Shown here piece after piece: positions 32,289 to 38,858 of a DNA stretch of 64,000 nucleotides (its first letter is position 1; each line of letters starts with the position of its first letter). The notes beneath the pieces are model-generated. The model saw only the letters and a list, made by a program, of their open reading frames with translations. It was not told where the DNA came from and searched no databases. This DNA comes from DATBSK01 sp964501785 (GTDB taxonomy: Bacteria; Actinomycetota; Acidimicrobiia; IMCC26256; PALSA-555). Made by a program: the position numbers and the translations under genes. The stretch covers positions 124,001 to 188,000 of the forward strand of contig CAZCUD010000003.1 in assembly GCA_964501785.1 (NCBI GenBank), given 5' to 3'.

Positions 32289-32978
32289 CTACCTCGGTTG
32301 GCCGAAGCGGTAGCCGACCGACCGCACGGTCTGGATCAGGCTGGCGTGCTCCTCGCCGAGCTTGGCGCGCAGACGCCGCACGTGGACGTCGACGGTGCGG
32401 GCGCCGCCGTAGTACTCGTAGCCCCAGACCCGTGAGAGCAGCTGCTCACGGGTGAACACCTTGCCCGGGTGGGTCGCGAAGAACTTCAGCAGCTCGTACT
32501 CCATGTACGTCAGGTCGAGCTGTCGATCCTCGAACGCGGCCTGATAGGTCTCGAGGTTGAGCACCAGCCCGCCGTAGTTGACGATCTCGGGGCGGGTGCC
32601 TCGCCCGGTCCGCCACACCAGGTGGCGCAGCCGGGCCTCGAGCTCCTTCGGGTGGAACGGCGAGAGGCAGAAGTCGTCGAACAGGTCCTCACGCAGCTCG
32701 AGCTCGACGAGCTGCGCGCCGCTGATCAGCAGCAGCACCGGCTCGACCGCGGCGTCGCGCTTGCGCAGCGCCCGGCACATGCCGAACGCGCCCTCGGGGT
32801 CGTCGTCGGCGACGATCACCGCGCCGCCCCAGCCGTCGGCCGGCTCGCTCGCGGTCGCGGTCGAGACGTTCGCGCACGCCTTCCAGGAGTGACCGGCGAG
32901 GTCGAGCGTCTGCGCGAGCAGCGGCGGCGCCGGGTCGGGGTAGACGAGCAGGGGCTGCGTGGCCACGACGTCGCTCAC
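32289..32978 (-). CDS. glnR: GlnR-like OmpR-family regulator with atypical receiver
   Basis: 229 aa. The C-terminal OmpR winged helix is complete (LDLTYMEYELLKFFATHPGK, FTREQLLSRVWGYEYYGGAR, TVDVHVRRLRAKLG, IQTVRSVGYRFG). The N-terminal receiver is degenerate: the usual phospho-pocket is not conserved and the region reads VIVADDDPEGAFGMCRALRKRD...FDDFCLSPFHPKELEARLRHL. This matches the layout of actinobacterial GlnR, which works without phosphorylation. The GTG start overlaps the glutamine synthetase stop by 4 nt (GTGA), so the two are translationally coupled. Regulation of nitrogen genes is inferred from family resemblance and this coupling. Confidence 0.75.
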   Translation of the reverse strand: MSDVVATQPLLVYPDPAPPLLAQTLDLAGHSWKACANVSTATASEPADGWGGAVIVADDDPEGAFGMCRALRKRDAAVEPVLLLISGAQLVELELREDLFDDFCLSPFHPKELEARLRHLVWRTGRGTRPEIVNYGGLVLNLETYQAAFEDRQLDLTYMEYELLKFFATHPGKVFTREQLLSRVWGYEYYGGARTVDVHVRRLRAKLGEEHASLIQTVRSVGYRFGQPR

Positions 32979-34303
32979 AGCGTGCCGAGGTACTTGTCGA
33001 GCTCGAACGGTGTGACCTGTGCCCGGTAGTCGGCCCACTCCGCCCGCTTGTTGCGGATGAAGTAGTCGAAGACGTGCTCACCCAGCGCGTCGGCGACCAG
33101 CTCGGACGACTCCATGGTGTCGATGGCTTCGCCGAGCGAGGTCGGCAGCGCCGAGATCCCCTCGGCGGCGCGCTCCTCGGGCGTCATCTGGAAGATGTTG
33201 TTCGTGGCCTCGGGCGGCAGCTCGTAGCCCTCCTCGATCCCCTTCAGCCCCGCGGCGAGCATCACCGAGAACGCGAGGTACGGGTTGCACGCCGGGTCGG
33301 GCGAGCGGAACTCGATGCGCGTCGAGCTCTCCTTCCCCTTCTTGGGGATGGGGACGCGCACCAGCGCCGACCGGTTGTTGCGGGCCCAGCACACGTAGAC
33401 CGGTGCCTCGTAGCGCTCGCTGAGCCGCTTGTAGGAGTTGACCCACTGGTTCGTGACCGCGGTGATCTCGCGAGCGTGACGCAGCAGGCCCGCGATGAAC
33501 GCCTTGCCGACCTTGGAGAGCCCGTGGTGGTCGCCGGGGTCGTGGAAGGCGTTGACGTCGCCCTCGAACAGCGACAGATGGGTGTGCATCCCCGAGCCGA
33601 AGTCGCCACCGATCGGCTTGGGCATGAACGTCGCGTACACGCCGAGGTCTTGTGCGACCTCCTTCACGACGAGGCGGAACGTCATCACGTTGTCGGCCAT
33701 CGTCAGCGCGTCGGTGTAGCGCAGGTCGATCTCGTGCTGGCTCGGGCCGAGCTCGTGGAAGCTGTACTCCACGGGAACGCCCATCGCCTCGAGCGTCATG
33801 ATCGTCTGCTTGCGCAGGTTGGAGACCATGTCGTGCTGGGTGAGGTCGAAGAAGCCCGCGTGGTCGAGCGGCACCGGCGGCGAGCCCGACGACTCGAAGT
33901 AGAAGAACTCCATCTCCGGCCCCGCGTAGAACGTGAAGCCCTTCTCGCGCGCGCGCTCGAGGTTGCGCTTGAGCACGGCGCGCGGGTCGCCCTCGAACGG
34001 CTCACCCGACAGGCGGTGCACGTCGCAGAAGATGCGCGCGACCGGCGCGTCGGAGCCCCGCCAGGGGACGATCTCGAACGTGTTCGCGTCGGGCACCGCG
34101 AGCATGTCCGACTCCTGCACCCGGCTGTAGCCCTCGATCGCCGAGCCGTCGAACGTCATCCCCTCCTCGAGTGCCGTCTCCAGCTCGGCCGGCGTGATGG
34201 CGAAGCTCTTGAGGAAGCCGAGGACGTCGGTGAACCACAGGCGGACGAAGCGCACGCCGCGCTCCTCGACGGTGCGCAGGACGTAGTCGGTCTGGGCCTG
34301 CAT
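32975..34303 (-). CDS. Glutamine synthetase type I-alpha-like (not adenylylatable)
   Basis: ATP-dependent amidation of glutamate; 442 aa, dodecameric family. It has TDVLGFLKSFAITPAEL, MTFDGSAIEGYSRVQESDM, the ATP-binding KPIGGDFGSGMHTHLSLF and NRSALVRVPIPKKGK with FRSPDPACNPYLAF. At the adenylylation loop it reads NNIFQMTPEER, with Phe where adenylylated enzymes have Tyr. The I-beta insertion near residue 150 is also missing. GlnE should therefore not control it. It is divergent from the second synthetase and coupled to the GlnR-like gene. ATG 34303 fits the family start; a CAGACT -10-like element sits 6 nt upstream. Confidence 0.93.
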   Translation of the reverse strand: MQAQTDYVLRTVEERGVRFVRLWFTDVLGFLKSFAITPAELETALEEGMTFDGSAIEGYSRVQESDMLAVPDANTFEIVPWRGSDAPVARIFCDVHRLSGEPFEGDPRAVLKRNLERAREKGFTFYAGPEMEFFYFESSGSPPVPLDHAGFFDLTQHDMVSNLRKQTIMTLEAMGVPVEYSFHELGPSQHEIDLRYTDALTMADNVMTFRLVVKEVAQDLGVYATFMPKPIGGDFGSGMHTHLSLFEGDVNAFHDPGDHHGLSKVGKAFIAGLLRHAREITAVTNQWVNSYKRLSERYEAPVYVCWARNNRSALVRVPIPKKGKESSTRIEFRSPDPACNPYLAFSVMLAAGLKGIEEGYELPPEATNNIFQMTPEERAAEGISALPTSLGEAIDTMESSELVADALGEHVFDYFIRNKRAEWADYRAQVTPFELDKYLGTL

Positions 34304-34309
34304 GGGACA

Positions 34310-34315
34310 AGTCTG
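34310..34315 (-). promoter_or_regulatory. -10-like element for the type I-alpha glutamine synthetase
   Basis: CAGACT (one mismatch to TANNNT) on the minus strand, 6 nt before the ATG at 34303. Confidence 0.35.
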
Positions 34316-34349
34316 ACAGGCGCGTCCTGACGGGGGCCCGGCCACACGC

Positions 34350-34381
34350 CCGTTCGCCGGGCCGTTCACACGCCGTTCACA
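34350..34381. promoter_or_regulatory. Candidate GlnR operator: phased CCGTTCAC repeats
   Basis: CCGTTCGCC (34350-34358), CCGTTCACA (34362-34370) and CCGTTCACA (34373-34381) lie between two divergent glutamine synthetase genes, spaced 12 and 11 bp. On the minus strand they read GTGAACGG direct repeats. OmpR-type regulators such as GlnR bind 11-bp-spaced direct half-sites, and a GlnR-like gene is adjacent. The array is centred roughly 55 bp upstream of the predicted start of the plus-strand gene. Confidence 0.5.
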
Positions 34382-34413
34382 TTGGAGCAACGACAGCGAA
34401 ATGGGTCCTGCCC

Positions 34414-34419
34414 TAGCCT
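34414..34419 (+). promoter_or_regulatory. -10 element for glnA
   Basis: TAGCCT. The predicted transcript start near 34426 gives a ~67-nt leader with AAGGAG before the GTG at 34493. There is no good -35 box, in keeping with activation from the upstream repeats. Confidence 0.45.
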
Positions 34420-34492
34420 GCGTCGTCTACTTGAACGCACCCATCGTCAGTCACGAGTCATGCACGCCGACAGGCAAGAAGGAGTCCTTCCA

Positions 34493-35926
34493 GTGGCCAG
34501 CACACCCGCAGACGTCCTCAAGTTCGCGAAGGACGAGGGCGCCGAGTTCGTCGACCTCCGCTTCTGCGACCTCCCGGGCGTCATGCAGCACTTCTCGATG
34601 CCGATCCACGAGCTGACGGAGGAGGGCTTCGACGAGGGCTACGGATTCGACGGCTCGTCGGTCCGGGGCTTCCAGGAGATCCAGGAGTCGGACATGCTCC
34701 TGATCCCCGACCCCGACACCGCGCTCATGGACCCGTTCCGCGAGCACAAGACGCTCAACGTCAACTGCTTCGTGCGTGACCCGGTGACCGGCGAGTCGTA
34801 CACCCGCGACCCGCGCTTCGTGCTCAAGAAGGCGCAGGAGTACCTGAAGGGCAGCGGCATCGCCGACACGGCGTACTTCGGGCCCGAGGCCGAGTTCTAC
34901 ATCTTCGACCAGGTGCGCTTCGACCAGACGCAGTACTCGGGCTACTACTTCCTCGACTCCACCGAAGGCGTCTGGAACTCCGGCAAGGAGTTCAACGTCG
35001 ACGGCACACCCAACATGGGCTACAAGCCGCGGTACAAGGAGGGCTACTTCCCCGTCCCGCCGATGGACTCCTACCAGGACCTCCGCTCGGAGATGGTGAA
35101 GCAGCTCGAGGCCGTCGGCATCGAGATCGAGGTGCAGCACCACGAGGTCGGCACGTCGGGTCAGGCCGAGATCGACATGCGCTTCGACGAGATGACGGCG
35201 ATGGCCGACAAGCTCATGCTCTACAAGTACGTCGTGAAGAACGTGGCGTGGGCGCGCGGCAAGTCGGTCAGCTTCATGCCGAAGCCGATCTTCATGGACA
35301 ACGGCTCCGGCATGCACGTGCACCAGTCGCTGTGGAAGGGCGGCGAGCCGCTCTTCTTCGACGAGAAGGGCTACGGCGGCTTCTCCGACATCGGCCGTTG
35401 GTACATCGGCGGGCTGCTGAAGCACGCGCCGTCGGTGATCGCGTTCTCCAACCCGACGACGAACTCGTACAAGCGACTCGTCCCGGGCTACGAGGCGCCG
35501 GTCAACCTCGTGTACTCGGCCCGCAACCGCTCGGCCTCGGTGCGCATCCCGCTCTTCTCCAAGAGCCCCAAGGCGAAGCGGCTCGAGTTCCGCTGCCCCG
35601 ACCCGTCGTGCAACCCGTACCTGGCGTTCGCGGCGATGCTCATGGCGGGCCTCGACGGCATCCAGAACAAGATCGAGCCGCCCGACCCGGTCGACCGTGA
35701 CCTCTACGACCTCCCACCCGAGGAGCTCGCCAAGGTCCCGCAGGTGCCGGGGTCGCTCGACGAGGCGCTCGACGCGCTGGAGTCCGACCACGACTTCCTG
35801 CTCGCCGGCGGCGTGTTCACCGACGACGTGATCGACACGTGGATCGAGTACAAGCGGGAGAACGAGATCGACGCCATGCGCCTCCGCCCGCACCCGTACG
35901 AGTTCTACCTCTACTACGACATCTAG
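34493..35926 (+). CDS. glnA: Glutamine synthetase type I-beta (adenylylatable)
   Basis: Main ammonia-assimilating enzyme; 477 aa. Landmarks are FCDLPGVMQHFSMP, YGFDGSSVRGFQEIQESDM, AYFGPEAEFYIFD, HHEVGTSGQAEIDMRF, MPKPIFMDNGSGMHVHQSLW and FRCPDPSCNPYLAFAAMLMAGLDG. The adenylylation tyrosine is Y405 in RDLYDLPPEE, and glnE is encoded 3 kb downstream. GTG start with AAGGAG at the right distance. A strong terminator hairpin follows 3 bp after the stop. Regulation by a GlnR-like protein is suggested by the upstream repeats. Confidence 0.97.
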   Translation: MASTPADVLKFAKDEGAEFVDLRFCDLPGVMQHFSMPIHELTEEGFDEGYGFDGSSVRGFQEIQESDMLLIPDPDTALMDPFREHKTLNVNCFVRDPVTGESYTRDPRFVLKKAQEYLKGSGIADTAYFGPEAEFYIFDQVRFDQTQYSGYYFLDSTEGVWNSGKEFNVDGTPNMGYKPRYKEGYFPVPPMDSYQDLRSEMVKQLEAVGIEIEVQHHEVGTSGQAEIDMRFDEMTAMADKLMLYKYVVKNVAWARGKSVSFMPKPIFMDNGSGMHVHQSLWKGGEPLFFDEKGYGGFSDIGRWYIGGLLKHAPSVIAFSNPTTNSYKRLVPGYEAPVNLVYSARNRSASVRIPLFSKSPKAKRLEFRCPDPSCNPYLAFAAMLMAGLDGIQNKIEPPDPVDRDLYDLPPEELAKVPQVPGSLDEALDALESDHDFLLAGGVFTDDVIDTWIEYKRENEIDAMRLRPHPYEFYLYYDI

Positions 35927-35929
35927 CCG

Positions 35930-35955
35930 GACGGGGGAGGCAGGCCTCCCCCGTC
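35930..35955 (+). terminator. glnA terminator hairpin
   Basis: GACGGGGGAGG, loop CAGG, CCTCCCCCGTC: a perfect 11-bp stem directly after the glnA stop. The rest of 35956-36222 contains another perfect hairpin (35995-36017, loop GAA), the 14-bp palindrome GACCGGGCCCGGTC (36021-36034), a family D repeat and the next promoter, but no gene. Confidence 0.85.
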
Positions 35956-36052
35956 TGCCCCCTCCGGCGCGACTCGGCGCCGCACGGAGTGGTTGAACGG
36001 CGGCGAAGCCGCCGTTCTGCGACCGGGCCCGGTCGCGCGCCGGCCCGGTCGC

Positions 36053-36099
36053 GCGTTGGAAGACTCAGCGACAACAGGTGTCGCTGAGGCTGCCAACGT
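36053..36099. repeat. Repeat family D, copy 2
   Basis: 47 bp, same arms and ACAGG loop as the copy at 30743; the left 21-nt arm is identical to that copy. Intergenic. Confidence 0.9.
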
Positions 36100-36171
36100 G
36101 GTGTCGTCCGCGACGTACGCGGGTTCGCGTATGGCGGCGCGCTGGGCGGTGCATCTCGCGTGACGCGTGTA

Positions 36172-36177
36172 TAGGGT
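36172..36177 (+). promoter_or_regulatory. -10 element for the beta-helix secreted protein
   Basis: TAGGGT, in the sequence gtgtatagggt. Predicted leader of ~40 nt with GAGGGCGGAG before the TTG at 36223. Confidence 0.4.
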
Positions 36178-36222
36178 CTCGCTCGTACGTGTGGCGCTAG
36201 GTCTGGGAGCGAGGGCGGAGTC

Positions 36223-37386
36223 TTGAGCACGAAGCGGAACTTGAACGCGCGTGTGATCGCGCTGTGCGCGTCGCTGTCGGTGGCCGGTCTCGCGGGCTTT
36301 GCGCTTGCCATGCCGGCCGCGGCGACGGACGTGGGGGACGAGGCGGCGTTCCGTGCCGCGTGGACGAACGCGGCCGAGACGCAGATCGACCTCACCGCTG
36401 ACATCACCTTGACGTGCGGCGGTGGTGGAGTCGCGACGCGCAACAGTGCGACGCCGATCACCGTCGACGGCCACGGGTTCACCATCACGCAGACCTGCGC
36501 CAACAACCGTGTCCTCGAGCAGAACAACTTCGACGGGACAATCACGTTCGTCGCGGTCACCATCACCGGCGGAACGTTCGGCGCCAACGGCGCTGGCATC
36601 CACTCGCTCGCGCCGGTCGAGCTCGTCGACGCCGTCGTCACCGGCAACACCGCGGGAGGCAGCGGCGGCGGCATCCTCGGCTTCCAGGGCGTCACCGTCA
36701 CTCGCTCCACGATCAGCGGCAACGGCGCGGGCGACAACGGTGGCGGCATCACCGCGGGCTCGATGACCATCGTCGACTCGACGTTCTCCGGCAACTCCGC
36801 TGGGGAGAACGGCGTCGGGGGCGCCATCTTCAGCTTCACGAACGAGGCTGAGAACGCGCAGCTGAACGTGACGAACTCGACGTTCAGCGGCAACACCGCA
36901 GGCAGCGAGGGCGGCGCCATCCGCGCCGAGGACCTGACGCTCGTCTACGCGACGATGGCGGGCAACACCGCCCCTGACGGCGCCAACCTCAACGTGTCCA
37001 ACCTCGCGAGCTTCGGCTCGGTCGTCGCCCTGCCCCAAGGCGGGGCCAACTGCATCGTCTCCGACGTCGCGACGTCGAACGGCTACAACTTCTCCGACGA
37101 CGACTCGTGCGGGTTCACGGCCGCCACCGACCAGCAGGGCGCGGGCGACCCGGGCCTCGGAGCGCTGGCGGCGAACGGTGGTCCGACGCAGACCCGCCTC
37201 CCCGCAGTGGGGAGCCCGCTGATCGGCGCGATCCCGGACGCGTCGTGCCAGGACGACGGAGCAGCCGGCGTCACCGCTGACCAGCGTGGCGTGATCCGTC
37301 CCCAGCCGGCCGGCTGCGACATCGGCGCCGTCGAGGTCGAGGCCCCGGTTGCGCCCATCTTCCTGGAGCCAACGTTCACCGGCTGA
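36223..37386 (+). CDS. Secreted right-handed beta-helix protein with PxFTG tail
   Basis: 387-aa exported protein. The signal peptide is IALCASLSVAGLAGFALAMPAAA. The mature part is a polymorphic-membrane-protein-like beta-helix with recurring strands: TVDGHGFTITQ, AVVTGNTAGGSGGGILG, RSTISGNGAGDNGGGI, DSTFSGNSAGENGVGGAIFS and NSTFSGNTAGSEGGAI. It has the NGGPTQTRLPAVGSPLIG...CDIGAVE ending known from 'choice-of-anchor Q' proteins. After that it adds the tail APVAPIFLEPTFTG-stop. TTG is the start, preceded by GAGGGCGGAG. It is convergent with a lipoprotein gene across a hairpin. Probably a surface or matrix protein; ligand unknown. Confidence 0.87.
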   Translation: MSTKRNLNARVIALCASLSVAGLAGFALAMPAAATDVGDEAAFRAAWTNAAETQIDLTADITLTCGGGGVATRNSATPITVDGHGFTITQTCANNRVLEQNNFDGTITFVAVTITGGTFGANGAGIHSLAPVELVDAVVTGNTAGGSGGGILGFQGVTVTRSTISGNGAGDNGGGITAGSMTIVDSTFSGNSAGENGVGGAIFSFTNEAENAQLNVTNSTFSGNTAGSEGGAIRAEDLTLVYATMAGNTAPDGANLNVSNLASFGSVVALPQGGANCIVSDVATSNGYNFSDDDSCGFTAATDQQGAGDPGLGALAANGGPTQTRLPAVGSPLIGAIPDASCQDDGAAGVTADQRGVIRPQPAGCDIGAVEVEAPVAPIFLEPTFTG

Positions 37387-37431
37387 CCCCGCACGCATCC
37401 TGAGGCTCGGCCACCCGTCGCTGTCCCCGGT

Positions 37432-37478
37432 GCGTTGGCAGACGAATCGACCTCCTGGGTCGATCTCGCTGCCAACGC
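37432..37478. terminator. Bidirectional hairpin between convergent genes
   Basis: GCGTTGGCAG/CTGCCAACGC outer arms with an inner ATCGACC/GGTCGAT pair. The outer arm ends resemble family D (GCGTTGG...CCAACG) but the core and loop differ. Confidence 0.65.
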
Positions 37479-37481
37479 GGG

Positions 37482-38765
37482 TCAGGGGGGAGCGGTCGTC
37501 GTCGTCGAGGTCGACGAGGTCGTCGTCGATGTCGAGGTGCTGGTCGACGAGCTCGTGCTCGACGTCGGGGGCTCGGTGCTCGGTGGGAGCGTCGAGCCCG
37601 GCACCTCGGCCGTGGTCGGCGCCGGCGGCAGGGTCACCGCGACGAACCGGAACCCGTAGCTGTTGATCGTGGTGATCGTCTGCCCGGGCAGCAGGTTGGT
37701 GCTGTACGAGAGCATCGGTGCTGCACCGCCCTGGAGTCCAAACAGCGTCTGCGCGCCGTAGCTGCGAACGGTGGTCGGCGTGATCGCGGTCGCCGTCGCG
37801 GACTCGGTCCACGGGCCGAAGGGCGTCGGGGCCGTGTACGAGAAGACCTCGCGCGAGATGCCGTCGACCTTCATGGCGGTGCCGAGGAAGCCGTCGCCAT
37901 GCCGCGCCACCCGTAGCGGAGCGTACGGCGCGCCGATGCCGAGCGGGCCGACCAGCTCGGCGGAGGTGCTGAACTCGAGGGCGACCGCCGCGTTCGCCGC
38001 GCCCGGTGCCGACCACACGTCGCCCGGGCCCGTCCAGTACTGCCAGGTCGCCTGATTGGTGAGGGTGGCGACCGGAGCGCGCGCGACGTGGAAGTTCCCT
38101 CCGTTCGACGAGTAGAGGTAGGCCGTACCGTCCTCCTGGAACGCGGTGCTTCCGTACGGACGCAGCTCGCTCGTGCCGGGGATGATCCCGGTGACTCCCA
38201 ACGGCTTGAGCGTCGATGCTCGGAAGCGGGCGATCCGGGTCCCTACGCCGCTGACGGCCGTGCTCCCGGGCTGGAGCACGACGTGCATCAGCACGATGTT
38301 CAAGCGGTCGTTCGCTTCGTCCACGATCGCTGAGGCTGGCCAGTAGGCGTGGTCCGCGCCTGGGGGTGCGATCCAGGCGCTGCGCGCGAGCGGCGCACCG
38401 CCCAGGATCGGCTTGAAGCAGCGACCGGCCTGGAGCACCGCACTGTTGGACACCAGCCGCGCCCCGGGTTGCAGCGTGCCGTCGGCTCCTACGCTCCCGA
38501 TGTACGTGTCGCCGAACATCCAGAGCGTGCGACCCCCGGGCAGATGCACCGGCACTGCGCCGTCCGCCGTCGCCCACTCGGTGTAGGTCTTGCGAAGGTT
38601 GTCGAATGCCGCCTTGTAGGCGGTCGGGCTGCTCGGCGTCGTCGGCGCGCAGTACTGGCTCACCGGTTGTGGTGGTGGCGGCGGTGGTGGCTGGGTGACG
38701 GGGACGCAGGCCGCGAGTGCCCCGGACGCGACCACGAGCAGCGGGAGGAAGAGGCGACGTCTCAT
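37482..38765 (-). CDS. Secreted lipoprotein with beta-propeller-like domain and Ser/Thr-rich tail
   Basis: 427 aa. The type II signal ends in the lipobox L-A-A-C (LLVVASGALAAC), followed by a run of prolines. The main domain has WMFGDTYIGSVGADGTL, RLVSNSAVLQ, HAYWPASAIVDEANDRLNIVLMH, AYLYSSNGGNFHVARAP and ATAMKVDGISREVFSYTA-like blocks. These resemble DUF4185 / five-bladed glycosidase-like propellers. The last ~60 residues are an STTSST-type low-complexity stalk, as in wall-spanning surface proteins. It lacks the PxFTG tail. Enzymatic activity, if any, is unknown. Confidence 0.75.
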   Translation of the reverse strand: MRRRLFLPLLVVASGALAACVPVTQPPPPPPPQPVSQYCAPTTPSSPTAYKAAFDNLRKTYTEWATADGAVPVHLPGGRTLWMFGDTYIGSVGADGTLQPGARLVSNSAVLQAGRCFKPILGGAPLARSAWIAPPGADHAYWPASAIVDEANDRLNIVLMHVVLQPGSTAVSGVGTRIARFRASTLKPLGVTGIIPGTSELRPYGSTAFQEDGTAYLYSSNGGNFHVARAPVATLTNQATWQYWTGPGDVWSAPGAANAAVALEFSTSAELVGPLGIGAPYAPLRVARHGDGFLGTAMKVDGISREVFSYTAPTPFGPWTESATATAITPTTVRSYGAQTLFGLQGGAAPMLSYSTNLLPGQTITTINSYGFRFVAVTLPPAPTTAEVPGSTLPPSTEPPTSSTSSSTSTSTSTTTSSTSTTTTAPP

Positions 38766-38858
38766 CGGGAGGCCTGCCGCGTGTGGCAGGAGTGGTCAAT
38801 GGTAGGTGCGTGACCCGTCGATGCAACCCCCGCCCGGGTTCGAGTTGCAGCGCCGTCG

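Noticed and set aside
34451..35893. 480-codon ORF antisense to glnA
   Set aside because: Shadow frame. glnA is fully conserved on the plus strand.
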